DNA from: Sphingobium scionense
Lineage (GTDB): Bacteria > Pseudomonadota > Alphaproteobacteria > Sphingomonadales > Sphingomonadaceae
Assembly: GCF_014197035.1 (NCBI RefSeq)
Contig: NZ_JACIEU010000006.1
Coordinates: forward strand, 124,001-188,000
Reading direction: 5' to 3'
Length of the DNA stretch: 64,000 nucleotides
Position 1 is the first letter of the stretch; every line of letters starts with the position of its first letter. A program made the position numbers and the translations under genes. Positions 46,751 to 56,806 of the stretch are shown here, piece by piece. The notes below the pieces were generated by a model. That model worked only from the letters and a program-made list of their open reading frames with translations, did no database searches and was not told where the DNA came from.

Positions 46751-48301
46751 ATGAACGCTTACCAGATGCTCGCGCGGCACAAGGCGGCCCGTCCGCTCGC
46801 CGCCCCGGCGATCGCGCTCGGCCTGGCTATCGCCGCCGTCGCGGCGCCCACCACGGCCCTCAACGCCGCCCCTGCGGCCGATCAGGACAATGCGATCCTG
46901 ATGTCGGTCGGCGGCAGCAAGGTCGTCAACCTGCCGGCCAAGATGTCGGACGTCGTCATCGCAAACCCCGAAGTGGTCGATGTCCATGTCCGCACCAACA
47001 ACCAGCTCTATCTGATCGCCAAGAAGCCGGGCGAAACCACCGTCTTCGTGACGGCCGGCAATGGCAAGGTGCTGTTTTCGGGCACCGTTCGGGTCGGCAA
47101 CAACCTGACCACCATCGACGACATGCTGCGTCTGGCGATGCCGGGTGCCAACATCGCCGTCAACAAGATGAACGGCATGGTGCTGCTGACCGGGACGATC
47201 AAGGCACCCGAAGACGCGGCCGAAGCCGAACGCCTGACCCAGGCCTTCGTCGGCAAGGAAACGACCGTGGTCAGCCGCCTGCTGATGGCTACCCCGCTTC
47301 AGGTCATGCTTCAGGTGAAGATCGCCGAAGTCAGCAAGGATGTCGGCCACAAGATCGGCACCAACTTCGCCAGCGTGGATCGGGGCAATTCCCTGGGTTT
47401 TGTGGGCGGCGGAAGCCGAGCTTTCTCGACCTACACCAAGCCGGAAATTGATACGGCTACCGGATTGATCACCAAGCCTGCCGAATGGGCATTCTCCACC
47501 CCTTCCGATGGTTCCTACAGCCTGGGCGGCGTTGCCCGCCTGTTCGGCATGGACATCGCCGGCGCACTCGACCTCGCAGAATCCAGCGGCCTTGCCACCA
47601 CCCTGGCCCAGCCGAACCTGACCGCACTGTCGGGCGAAACCGCCAGCTTCCTGGCCGGCGGCGAGTATCCCTACACAGTCAACAACGGCCCGTCGTCGGG
47701 CAACAGCATCCAGTTCAAGCAATATGGCGTGCAACTGGCCTTCACCCCGACCGTGCTGGCCGATGGCCGCATCTCGCTGCGCGTCCGCCCGACCGTGTCG
47801 AGCCTGGACTTCAGCGTGAACAGCACCGTTCCCGCCCTCAAGAGCCGCACCGCCGAAACCACGGTGGAACTGGGCTCGGGCCAGGGCTTCATGATCGCGG
47901 GCCTGCTCAACAATGAAACCGGCAATACGATCAACAAGGTGCCGGGCCTGGGCAATGTCCCGATCCTGGGCAGCCTGTTCAAGTCGCGCAGCTTCCAGCG
48001 CAGCGAGACCGAACTGGTGATCGTCGTCACCCCTTATCTGGTGAAGCCGGTCAACGCGTCCGACATTCGCCTGCCGACCGACGGCTTCCGCAATGCCAAT
48101 GTTGGCCAGGGCCTGTTCCTCGAACAGACCCATGACGGCGTCAGCGGCGCCCTGCCAAACATGCCCACGCGTGCCCCGGGTTCGCCCGTGGCGCCCACAC
48201 CCGGCCCGCAGGCTTCGATCGCGGCGCCCGCGCTTGCCGCCCGCGAAGAGAGCCGGTCGTCCGGCAAGTCGGGCGGCGCGACCCCCGGCTTCAGCTTCTG
48301 A
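46751..48301 (+). CDS. cpaC: Tad secretin CpaC (RcpA)
   Basis: A 516-residue outer-membrane secretin. Signal sequence at the N-terminus, BON/N0-type domains (VSVGGSKVVNLPAKMSDVVI and on), and the secretin core (TTLAQPNLTALSGETASFLA, KSRTAETTVELGSGQGFMIA, GLLNNETGNTINKVPGLGNV then PILGSLFKS). It forms the pilus channel. Two bases separate it from cpaB. Confidence 0.93.
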   Translation: MNAYQMLARHKAARPLAAPAIALGLAIAAVAAPTTALNAAPAADQDNAILMSVGGSKVVNLPAKMSDVVIANPEVVDVHVRTNNQLYLIAKKPGETTVFVTAGNGKVLFSGTVRVGNNLTTIDDMLRLAMPGANIAVNKMNGMVLLTGTIKAPEDAAEAERLTQAFVGKETTVVSRLLMATPLQVMLQVKIAEVSKDVGHKIGTNFASVDRGNSLGFVGGGSRAFSTYTKPEIDTATGLITKPAEWAFSTPSDGSYSLGGVARLFGMDIAGALDLAESSGLATTLAQPNLTALSGETASFLAGGEYPYTVNNGPSSGNSIQFKQYGVQLAFTPTVLADGRISLRVRPTVSSLDFSVNSTVPALKSRTAETTVELGSGQGFMIAGLLNNETGNTINKVPGLGNVPILGSLFKSRSFQRSETELVIVVTPYLVKPVNASDIRLPTDGFRNANVGQGLFLEQTHDGVSGALPNMPTRAPGSPVAPTPGPQASIAAPALAAREESRSSGKSGGATPGFSF

Positions 48302-48317
48302 CGGAAGGACGAAAGAC

Positions 48318-48971
48318 ATGACTTCCAAGTCCTACAAGAGCATCGTCCGCCTCGGCACCCTTGCCCTGCTGGCGCTGCCGCTCGCGGCCTGCTCGACCGA
48401 CACCACCAATCGCGGCGTGGACTCGGTCCACCAGCCGGTCGTCAGCTATACCAGCTACACGTTCGACGTGCAGGCTGGCGGCGGCCGCCTTGCTCCGGCA
48501 GAAGCCGCGCGCCTGGATGACTGGTTTGCTTCGATCAAGCTGAGCTATGGCGACCAGGTCGCGATCGTCACCGACGCCGGCTATTACAGCCCCGACCTTG
48601 GCGAAGACATCGCCAATGTCGTCGCCCGCCATGGCATGCTGCTGGGCCAGGACAGTTCGGCCGCTGCCGGGTCCGCTCCCGAAGGCGCCGTCCGCCTGGT
48701 CGTGCGCCGCACCACCGCATCGGTGCCGGGTTGCCCCGACTGGTCGAACAAGGCCGAAACGCCGATGAGTCTGGGCACGTCGTCCAATTTCGGCTGCGCC
48801 ATGAACAGCAATCTGGCGGCAATGGTCGCAGACCCCGAAGATCTGGTCCGCGGCCAGAGCAGCGACAGCGAATTGCGCACCGCCACGTCGAACCGCGCCA
48901 TCTCCACCTATCGCGACAAGCCTCCGACGGGCTCGGGCGACCTCAAGCAGCTCTCGAACGGAGGCCAGTAA
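48318..48971 (+). CDS. cpaD: Pilus assembly lipoprotein CpaD
   Basis: A 217-residue lipoprotein: a signal peptide with lipobox (LALLALPLAAC), then a CpaD-type domain with VPGCPDWSNKAETPMSLGTS and SNFGCAMNSNLAAMVADPED. It helps secretin assembly. The start at 48318 follows GAAAG and sits 16 bases from cpaC. Confidence 0.88.
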   Translation: MTSKSYKSIVRLGTLALLALPLAACSTDTTNRGVDSVHQPVVSYTSYTFDVQAGGGRLAPAEAARLDDWFASIKLSYGDQVAIVTDAGYYSPDLGEDIANVVARHGMLLGQDSSAAAGSAPEGAVRLVVRRTTASVPGCPDWSNKAETPMSLGTSSNFGCAMNSNLAAMVADPEDLVRGQSSDSELRTATSNRAISTYRDKPPTGSGDLKQLSNGGQ

Positions 48972-48972
48972 G

Positions 48973-50268
48973 ATGAACGCACCCTGGAAACATGGTTCCG
49001 TGGGCCAGCGCGACCCCTTCCACGCCTTCGTTTGTGACGATCACAGCTTCGACCTGCTGCGCGCCGTCGCGTCCGAAATGGGCTGGGCACCGGAAAAGGT
49101 GAACAAGGGCGGCATGCGCAACGCCGTGCAGAGCCTGTCGATCACCGCCAGCCCTCAGATCCTGTTCGTCGACATGTCCGAAAGCGGCGATCCGCTGAAC
49201 GACATCAACAGCCTGGCCGAGGTATGCGAACCCGGCACCGTCGTGATCGCGGCGGGCCAGGTCAATGACGTGCGCCTCTATCGCGACCTGGTCGCCAGCG
49301 GCATCCAGGACTATCTGCTCAAGCCCTTTGGTGCCGACCAGTTGCGCGATGCGCTGGCCCAGGCACAGGCCGTCTTCCTCGCCCCGCGCGACGCCGGGCC
49401 GGAACGGCCGCACATGACGGTCGCGGTCGTCGGCACCCGTGGCGGCGTCGGCGCCTCCAGCATGGCCACTTCGCTCGCCTGGATGCTGAGCGAGAAGAAG
49501 AAGCGCCCGACCGCCCTGCTCGATCTCGACATCCATTTCGGCACCAATGCGCTGGCGATGGACCTGGAACCGGGTCGCGGCCTTACCGACGCAATCGAAA
49601 ATCCCAGCCGCATCGACGGCCTGTTCATCGAGCGCGCCATGGTCCGCGCCAGCGACATGCTGGCCATCCTGTCGGCCGAAGCGCCGATCAATCAGCCGAT
49701 GATGACCGACGGCGGCGCCTTCTACCAGTTGCTGGAGGAGTTTCGTCAGGCGTTCGAATGCAGCATCATCGACCTGCCGCGCAACATGCTGATCCAGCAC
49801 ACCCACCTGATGACCGACGTCAATGTCGCAGTGGTCGTGACCGAACTCAGCCTGGCCGCGGCGCGCGACACGATCCGCATCCTGTCCTGGCTCAAGTCGA
49901 ACGCGCCGCAGGCCCGCGTCCTGGTGGTCGCCAATCGCGTCCATCCCGGTGCGCCGGAAATCAGCCGCAAGGATTTCGAACAGTCGATCGAACGCAAGGT
50001 CGATGTGATCGTGCCGTTCGACCTGCGCATCGCGGCCCAGGCCGCCAAGCTCGGCAAGACGCTGGCGGAAACGGCCAAGGGCAGCAAGGTCGGCGCCGCC
50101 TGCACCGCCATGATGGACGAAGTGCTCGGCTTGGCCGGCGATGAGATCGACAATCCGGGCGGCAAGTCGGCAGCCAGGAAGGGCGACTCCCTGCTCGGCA
50201 AGATTGGCGACTTCAAGAGCATGATCCCGTCGCGCCGCAAGGACAAGGCGACGGCACTGGAAGGCTGA
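48973..50268 (+). CDS. cpaE: Pilus localisation ATPase-like protein CpaE
   Basis: A 431-residue protein: a receiver-like N-terminal domain (residues 10-130) and a ParA/MinD-like ATPase domain (VVGTRGGVGASSMATSLAWM). The usual deviant Walker A lysine after GGVG is absent (GGVGASS), as in many CpaE proteins. It guides the pilus machine to the pole in Caulobacter. A basic tail (KSMIPSRRKDKATALEG) ends the protein. Confidence 0.88.
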   Translation: MNAPWKHGSVGQRDPFHAFVCDDHSFDLLRAVASEMGWAPEKVNKGGMRNAVQSLSITASPQILFVDMSESGDPLNDINSLAEVCEPGTVVIAAGQVNDVRLYRDLVASGIQDYLLKPFGADQLRDALAQAQAVFLAPRDAGPERPHMTVAVVGTRGGVGASSMATSLAWMLSEKKKRPTALLDLDIHFGTNALAMDLEPGRGLTDAIENPSRIDGLFIERAMVRASDMLAILSAEAPINQPMMTDGGAFYQLLEEFRQAFECSIIDLPRNMLIQHTHLMTDVNVAVVVTELSLAAARDTIRILSWLKSNAPQARVLVVANRVHPGAPEISRKDFEQSIERKVDVIVPFDLRIAAQAAKLGKTLAETAKGSKVGAACTAMMDEVLGLAGDEIDNPGGKSAARKGDSLLGKIGDFKSMIPSRRKDKATALEG

Positions 50269-50330
50269 CGCGCGGGCCGCTTCAGGGCGGCCCCGCACAG
50301 GCACATTCACGCACGGGGAACGGGCGAACA
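50269..50330. other. Gap between cpaE and tadB, where cpaF is usually found
   Basis: Only 62 bases, with a hairpin GGGCCGC/GCGGCCC (50274-50280 with 50287-50293) lacking a T run. No fragment of an ATPase gene (cpaF/tadA) is present. The GGGGAA before the next ATG is the ribosome-binding site of tadB. Confidence 0.75.
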
Positions 50331-51329
50331 ATGGACGGCAATTTCCTTCTGATCTTGGTGCTGATCGCGACCATGCTTGGTCTCGTCGTGGTCGCCTTTG
50401 CCGGCCCCTCGCCCGACAAGGCCCAGAAACGCCGTGTCGCCCTGATCCGTGGCCGCCACAGCGACTCCACCGAGGCGATGATGGAAGCGCGCATGCGCAA
50501 GGCCATCTCCAACCGGGCCACCGGCAACGAGGCCAAGATGCTGGTGTCGCTGATTCCCAATCCGGAGAATCTGGCCAAGCGCATCCGCATGACCGGCAAG
50601 AAATGGACGCTCAGCCAATATATGACGTCCTGCGCGGTGGTCTTCCTGCTGACCACCTTGTTCCTGCTGATGCGCGGCTTCCCCTTCCTGCTCGCTCTGA
50701 TGGTGGGGCTGGCAGCCGGTCTTGGCCTGCCGCATCTCTGGATCGGCCGACTGATCAAGAAGCGGATCAACCAGTTCACCGGCAAATTTCCCGACGCCCT
50801 CGAACTGCTGACCCGCGGGCTTCGCTCGGGCCTGCCGGTTGGCGAGACGCTGGGTATCGTATCAACTGAAATCCCCGGTCCGGTCGGCGAGGAATTCAAG
50901 CTGATCACCGAGCGCATCAAGATCGGCAAGAGCATGGACCAGGCGCTCCAGGAAACCGCCGATCGCCTCGGCACGCCGGAATTCCAGTTCTTCGTCATCA
51001 CATTGGCGATCCAGCGCGAAACCGGCGGCAACCTGGCCGAAACCCTCCAGAACCTTGCCACCGTGCTGCGCCAGCGTGCCCAGATGAAGCTCAAGATCCG
51101 CGCCATGTCGTCGGAATCCAAGGCGTCGGCCTATATCATCGGCGCCCTGCCGTTCCTGGTATTCGGCATGATCTGCTACATCAACTTCAACTATATGAGC
51201 CCCTTCTTCACCCCCGATCCGGCGGGCATTTTCGGGCTCTCGACCATGCAGGTCGTCGGCATTGGCGGCTTCTGCTGGATGGGCATCGGCGCCTTCATCA
51301 TGGCCCAGATGATCAACTTCGAGATTTGA
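50331..51329 (+). CDS. tadB: Pilus platform protein TadB
   Basis: A 332-residue inner-membrane protein of the T2SSF type: a T2SSF domain (FPDALELLTRGLRSGLPVGE, then TETGGNLAETLQNLATVLRQ-like QRETGGNLAETLQNLATVLR) and three to four membrane helices. With TadC it forms the platform on which the pilus is assembled by the TadA ATPase, not encoded here. Confidence 0.92.
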   Translation: MDGNFLLILVLIATMLGLVVVAFAGPSPDKAQKRRVALIRGRHSDSTEAMMEARMRKAISNRATGNEAKMLVSLIPNPENLAKRIRMTGKKWTLSQYMTSCAVVFLLTTLFLLMRGFPFLLALMVGLAAGLGLPHLWIGRLIKKRINQFTGKFPDALELLTRGLRSGLPVGETLGIVSTEIPGPVGEEFKLITERIKIGKSMDQALQETADRLGTPEFQFFVITLAIQRETGGNLAETLQNLATVLRQRAQMKLKIRAMSSESKASAYIIGALPFLVFGMICYINFNYMSPFFTPDPAGIFGLSTMQVVGIGGFCWMGIGAFIMAQMINFEI

Positions 51330-51347
51330 CGGGGAACGGATAGAGAT

Positions 51348-52337
51348 ATGGACGCCCCTACCCCCACCGGCACCCTGTTCGGCATGACCGCGACCGATTT
51401 CGGGACGCTGCTTGCCGCGCTGGCCACGCTCGCCACGCTCTACGCGCTCTATGCGGTGATGACCGTGCGCGATCCGATGGCCAAGCGGGTCAAGGCCCTG
51501 AACGAACGCCGCGAACAGCTCAAGGCCGGCATCACCGCATCGACCGCCAAGCGTCGCGCCAAACTGGTCAACAAGAACCAGACCACCGACCAGATGCGGT
51601 CATTCCTGACCAGCCTCAAGGTGCTGCAGGACGATCAGCTCAAGGACGCCCAGATCCGCCTGGCCCAGGCCGGCATCCGTTCCAAGGACTGGGCGGTCGC
51701 GGTGATCTTCGGTCGCATGATCATGCCGATCGTCATCGGCAGCACCGCCGCGATCCTGCTCTATGCGGTCGGCATCTATCCCGAATGGGGTGGCGCCAAG
51801 CGCTTCATGGCCTTCGCCGCCGCGCTGCTGCTCGCCTACAAGGCGCCCGACATCTTCATCGACAACAAGATCGCCAAGCGCTCCGCCGCGATCCGCAAGG
51901 GCCTGCCCGACGCGCTCGACCTGCTGGTCATCTGCGCCGAGGCCGGCCTGACCGTCGACGCCGCCTTCAGCCGCGTCGCTCGCGAACTGGGCCGCGCCTA
52001 TCCCGAACTGGGCGACGAATTCCAGTTGACGGCGATCGAACTGAGCTTCCTCACCGAACGCCGCATGGCCTTTGAAAACCTGGCCACGCGCGTAAAGCTG
52101 GACGCGGTCAAGGGCGTGGTCACGACCATGATCCAGACCGAGAAATATGGCACGCCGCTGGCCTCGGCACTGCGCGTGTTGTCGGCCGAGTTCCGCCATG
52201 AACGCATGATGCGCGCGGAAGAAAAGGCCGCCCGACTGCCCGCAATCATGACCGTGCCGCTGATTCTCTTCATCCTGCCGACCCTGTTCGTCGTCATTCT
52301 CGGCCCGGCCGCCTGCTCGATCAGCACGGCCTTCTAA
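51348..52337 (+). CDS. tadC: Pilus platform protein TadC
   Basis: A 329-residue T2SSF-family membrane protein (LPDALDLLVICAEAGLTVDA, TAIELSFLTERRMAFENLAT, QTEKYGTPLASALRVLSAEF). Partner of TadB, 18 bases downstream of it. The gene ends the tad operon, as a terminator follows. Confidence 0.92.
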   Translation: MDAPTPTGTLFGMTATDFGTLLAALATLATLYALYAVMTVRDPMAKRVKALNERREQLKAGITASTAKRRAKLVNKNQTTDQMRSFLTSLKVLQDDQLKDAQIRLAQAGIRSKDWAVAVIFGRMIMPIVIGSTAAILLYAVGIYPEWGGAKRFMAFAAALLLAYKAPDIFIDNKIAKRSAAIRKGLPDALDLLVICAEAGLTVDAAFSRVARELGRAYPELGDEFQLTAIELSFLTERRMAFENLATRVKLDAVKGVVTTMIQTEKYGTPLASALRVLSAEFRHERMMRAEEKAARLPAIMTVPLILFILPTLFVVILGPAACSISTAF

Positions 52338-52352
52338 AAAAATCGGGCTAAG

Positions 52353-52383
52353 GAGGGGGCGCTGCCGTAGCGTCCCCTCTTTC
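52353..52383 (+). terminator. Terminator of the tad operon
   Basis: Stem GAGGGGGCGCT/AGCGTCCCCTC (52353-52363 with 52369-52379; one G-T pair) then TTT. Confidence 0.72.
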
Positions 52384-52471
52384 CGTTTCCGTAAACTGCC
52401 GGCAAACGCCTAGCGCGCTTCATTTTCCTCCCTTATTCTCGCCCTCAACCCTAAAAGGAGAGGATCGCATC

Positions 52472-52900
52472 ATGACCATCAAGACCGGCGTTCGCATCGC
52501 CATCGCCGCTCTGGCCGCCTTCACTGCCACCCTGCCCGCTTATGCAGCCCAGCCCATCACCGGCCGCTGGTCGACCGTTGACGGCAAGGCGATCGTCCAG
52601 ATCGCGCCGTGCGGAAAGAGCATCTGCGGCAAGATCGAGAAGATCGTGAAGCCGACGCCCGGCCGCCCCCAGACCGACATCAAGAATCCCGATCCCGCGC
52701 TGCGCACGAAGCCGCTGGTGGGCCTGGCCCTGCTGTCGGGCTTCAGCGATGCCGGCGATATCTGGAAGGGCACGATCTACGACCCGGAAAGCGGCAAGAG
52801 CTATACGTCCAAGGTCAGCCGCAATAGCGACGGCACGCTCAAGGTGCAGGGCTGCATCGCCTTCTTCTGCAAGACCCAGACCTGGACGCCGCTGCGCTGA
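52472..52900 (+). CDS. DUF2147 secreted protein
   Basis: A 142-residue protein with a signal peptide (IAIAALAAFTATLPAYAA) and a DUF2147 domain: ITGRWSTVDGKAIVQIAPCG, LLSGFSDAGDIWKGTIYDPE, KSYTSKVSRNSDGTLKVQGC. DUF2147 proteins are small periplasmic beta-barrel-like proteins of unknown role. AGGAG before the ATG; a terminator follows. Confidence 0.85.
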   Translation: MTIKTGVRIAIAALAAFTATLPAYAAQPITGRWSTVDGKAIVQIAPCGKSICGKIEKIVKPTPGRPQTDIKNPDPALRTKPLVGLALLSGFSDAGDIWKGTIYDPESGKSYTSKVSRNSDGTLKVQGCIAFFCKTQTWTPLR

Positions 52901-52926
52901 TCCCGCGCGCCGACCGGCAAAAAGAA

Positions 52927-52949
52927 GGGGCGCCAATGGCGCCCCTTTT
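52927..52949. terminator. Terminator after the DUF2147 gene
   Basis: GGGGCGCC-AAT-GGCGCCCC (52927-52945) and TTTT. It stands between convergent genes and could serve both. Confidence 0.75.
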
Positions 52950-52968
52950 GCTATCCATATTTCCCCGT

Positions 52969-53307
52969 TCAATCCCCGGCATGCTCCATTGGCGTGAAGC
53001 GCTGCGACCAGAGCGCGCCATAGATCGCCATCCACTGCACCACCGGCCCCAGACCCTTGGTCCGCGCCGCATACCAGGTTTCACGCCCCGTCCGCCTCGC
53101 CGTCACCAGTCCGGCGCGCTTGAGCTTGCCCATATGGCGGGACACCATCGGTTGCGAAACGCCGGCCACGGCGGTCAGCGCGACGACATTCTGCTCCCCC
53201 TCGCGCACCAGATATTCCAGCAGGGCACGTCGCGTACCGTCGGACAGCGCCTTGAAGAGTGAATCACTGTTCGCTCCCAGATCGCCTCTGAATTTCACTT
53301 CCGTCAT
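52969..53307 (-). CDS. ArsR-family transcriptional regulator
   Basis: A 112-residue winged-helix protein: SDSLFKALSDGTRRALLEYL, LTAVAGVSQPMVSRHMGKLK, RAGLVTARRTGRETWYAARTKG. No metal-binding CxC in the recognition helix, so it is not a classical metal sensor. Often such genes pair with an AHSA1/SRPBCC gene, but none is adjacent here. Confidence 0.85.
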   Translation of the reverse strand: MTEVKFRGDLGANSDSLFKALSDGTRRALLEYLVREGEQNVVALTAVAGVSQPMVSRHMGKLKRAGLVTARRTGRETWYAARTKGLGPVVQWMAIYGALWSQRFTPMEHAGD

Positions 53308-53359
53308 CCAATTTTCATAATCATCTGGTTATGAATTGGTCAAGCGGCGGATGATTTTC

Positions 53360-53560
53360 GACTCGCCCGCGCCATTAACCAAAAAAAATGAAAAGCGGCG
53401 CTCCGCTGAGTCTTTTGAGTCACACTACCCGATGATGAGTCTCGCGCGACTCGCATGACTCAATATGTTGTGGCTACCCGCTTCGTTCTCCACCATCCTC
53501 GCAATCCTCACAGGGACGACCGCTAAAGCCCTGACCTTGACGGCAGACTCCTGAGGACTC
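53360..53560. promoter_or_regulatory. GANTC cluster upstream of ccrM
   Basis: Eight GANTC sites at 53360, 53408, 53417, 53437, 53448, 53457, 53546 and 53556, five of them within 54 bp. GANTC is the target of CcrM. About one site per 256 bases is expected by chance. This region lies within the 288-base gap before ccrM and probably makes its promoter methylation-sensitive. Confidence 0.65.
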
Positions 53561-53568
53561 AGTGCTGA

Positions 53569-54729
<1,161 letters not shown>

Positions 54730-54809
54730 TTTCCGTTCCCCGTTCGGGTTGAGGCAGCCATAGTTCTTCCAAGACATGGCCCCGACCCGTCCGGGGCGAA
54801 CGGAGCTTT

Positions 54810-55934
54810 ATGACCCTCTCCTCCATCCCCGCTGACGCCCGGCTCTACCTCAAGCCGACCTGGTTCGTGCCGAGCCCGATCGGCCTGCCGGACGGATCGA
54901 CCGCGCGGATGGGCAATGGCCTGATCTGGTTCCAGGCCTATGAACTGACGGCGCGCCATGCCGGCCGCCGCATCGCCCGCGACACCATCCCGGTCGCAGC
55001 GTTCGAGGCCGTCACCGCCACCCTGCCCGCCCCGCTGGCCGAGCGCGCCCGCCAACTGGCCGCCAACATCTCCGCCCAGCGCGCGCCGCTCAGCCTTGGC
55101 GATCGCGTCATCCGCTTCGACGCGCCACAGGCGATGGCGATCCTCAACATCACGCCGGACAGCTTCTCCGACGGCGGCAAGCATATGACCGACCCGCAGG
55201 CGGCGGCCGATGCCGGCTTTGCCATGGCGGCGGCCGGCGCCGCGCTGATCGATGTCGGCGGCGAATCCACCCGGCCCAAGGCACCCAAGCTCTGGGAAGG
55301 CGACGAGATCGCCCGGATCGTGCCGGTGATCGAGAAGCTCGCCGCAGCCGGCGTCGCCATGTCGGTTGACACGCGCAAGGCGGCGGTGATGGAGGCGGCG
55401 CTGGCCGCCGGCGCCCATGTCGTCAACGATGTCAGCGCGCTGGAACATGATCCCCGCAGCCTGGAGGTCGCGGCCCTCGCCGGTTGCCCGGTGATCCTGA
55501 TGCACGCCCCTTCCGCCGGCGACGATCCGCACGACAATCCCAACGGCTATGCCGATGTCGTCACCGACGTGTTCGACTATCTCGATGCCCGCATCGCCGC
55601 CTGTCTCGACGCCGGCATCGCGCGCGAGAAGATCATGGTCGATCCGGGCCTGGGCTTCGGCAAGAACCTGGCCGACAATCTGGCGCTGGTGAACGGCCTC
55701 GCCACCTTCCAGGGGCTGGGCGTGCCGCTACTCTTCGCCGGCAGCCGCAAGCGCCTGATCGGCGCCCTGTCGAACGAGGCGCCCGCGCCCGACCGGCTGG
55801 GCGGTTCGGTCGCCCTCGCCTTCCGCGCGGCGCAACTGGGCGCGCAGATGGTCCGCGTCCATGACGTCAAGGAAAGCGTCCAGGCGCTCCATCTGTGGCG
55901 GGGCCTGGCCGATGCGGGGCTGAGCGCGGTCTGA
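54810..55934 (+). CDS. folP: Dihydropteroate synthase
   Basis: A 374-residue enzyme joining p-aminobenzoate and pterin pyrophosphate in folate synthesis. The signature MAILNITPDSFSDGGKHMTD and DVGGESTRPKAPKL are present, as are HVVNDVSAL, the loop DPGLGFGKNLADN and SRKRLIG. The first about 95 residues are an N-terminal extension beyond the usual 280-residue enzyme, as is common in sphingomonads. Confidence 0.93.
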   Translation: MTLSSIPADARLYLKPTWFVPSPIGLPDGSTARMGNGLIWFQAYELTARHAGRRIARDTIPVAAFEAVTATLPAPLAERARQLAANISAQRAPLSLGDRVIRFDAPQAMAILNITPDSFSDGGKHMTDPQAAADAGFAMAAAGAALIDVGGESTRPKAPKLWEGDEIARIVPVIEKLAAAGVAMSVDTRKAAVMEAALAAGAHVVNDVSALEHDPRSLEVAALAGCPVILMHAPSAGDDPHDNPNGYADVVTDVFDYLDARIAACLDAGIAREKIMVDPGLGFGKNLADNLALVNGLATFQGLGVPLLFAGSRKRLIGALSNEAPAPDRLGGSVALAFRAAQLGAQMVRVHDVKESVQALHLWRGLADAGLSAV

Positions 55935-55958
55935 CACCGCGCCCGGCCGCCTCCGCCC

Positions 55959-56651
55959 TCATTCGCCCAGGATGAATTCCACGCCCGCCATGGCGTGGAT
56001 TTCGGTGCAGTCGTAGATCGGCAGCACATTGGCCTTCACGTCGACGATCATCTCCAGCTCGGTGCAGGCCAGCACCACCGCCTGCACATCCTCCTTGGCG
56101 ATGTCGGTCAGTTCCGACTTCATGAAGCGCTCGGAATCGCGGTTGATCTTGCCGACGGTCAGTTCGTCATAGACGATCCGGTCGATCCGCTCGGCCAGCG
56201 CGATATCGGCGGGCAGCAGCGATACGCCATGCGACACCAGCCGCTGGCGATAATATTTCTCGGTCATCACGTTGCGCGTGCCGATCAGCGCGGCGCGATC
56301 GATCCGGTCCGCCTTCATCCGCGTACCGACGACATCGGCGATATGGATGATGGGAATGGAAACCGCCGGCTTTACCCGATCATAGACACGGTGCATGGAG
56401 TTGGCGCAGATCAGCAGCGCTTCCGCCCCGCCCTGCTCCAGCCGCTGCGCCGCGCCGATCAGATGACCTGATGCACAATCCCAGTCTTCCTGGGTCACGC
56501 AGCCAGAAACCTGGGCAAAATCCAGGCTCTCGATCAGCAGCGGCGCGCTGTGCTGGCCGCCCTTTGCCCGGTGGATCGCCTGGTTGATGATCTCATAATA
56601 GCGGGCGGTGGACGTCCAGCTGAGACCACCAATCAGACCAAGTTTACGCAT
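55959..56651 (-). CDS. Aspartate/glutamate racemase family protein
   Basis: A 230-residue racemase. The N-terminus LGLIGGLSWTSTARYYEIIN and the second catalytic cysteine in LACTELEMIV are clear. The first catalytic site reads ICANSMHR, where Asp racemases have CNT and the L-Asp/L-Glu-specific YgeA type has a Thr; here it is Ser. That favours a one-cysteine enzyme with changed specificity. Substrate not assignable. Confidence 0.83.
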   Translation of the reverse strand: MRKLGLIGGLSWTSTARYYEIINQAIHRAKGGQHSAPLLIESLDFAQVSGCVTQEDWDCASGHLIGAAQRLEQGGAEALLICANSMHRVYDRVKPAVSIPIIHIADVVGTRMKADRIDRAALIGTRNVMTEKYYRQRLVSHGVSLLPADIALAERIDRIVYDELTVGKINRDSERFMKSELTDIAKEDVQAVVLACTELEMIVDVKANVLPIYDCTEIHAMAGVEFILGE

Positions 56652-56753
56652 GTCGCTCCCAATATGAGGGCGCCTGTCCGGCCCCGTTCGGGCCGGGCAT
56701 GTCAGTGCCCCACCCCCTCTTTTACGAAAGATGCGGGCTTCGACAAGTCAGGA

Positions 56754-56799
56754 CGATCCACCCGCCCCGTCGACGGGGCGATCCGACGCGGGTGGATCG
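56754..56799. repeat. Nested inverted repeat downstream of pntB
   Basis: Perfect 12-bp arms CGATCCACCCGC/GCGGGTGGATCG (56754-56765 with 56788-56799), and inside them the palindrome CCCCGTCGACGGGG (56765-56778). It follows the 3' end of pntB by a few bases and probably acts as an RNA 3' stem; without a T run it is not a classical terminator. Confidence 0.6.
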
Positions 56800-56806
56800 T
56801 TCGGTT

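Noticed and set aside
46682-48328. A 548-codon minus-strand frame opposite the secretin gene cpaC
   Set aside because: Shadow frame: the plus strand encodes an unmistakable secretin.
48973-50268. cpaE as a degenerate cpaF
   Set aside because: The protein has the receiver-like plus ParA-like plan of CpaE and none of the secretion-ATPase motifs.
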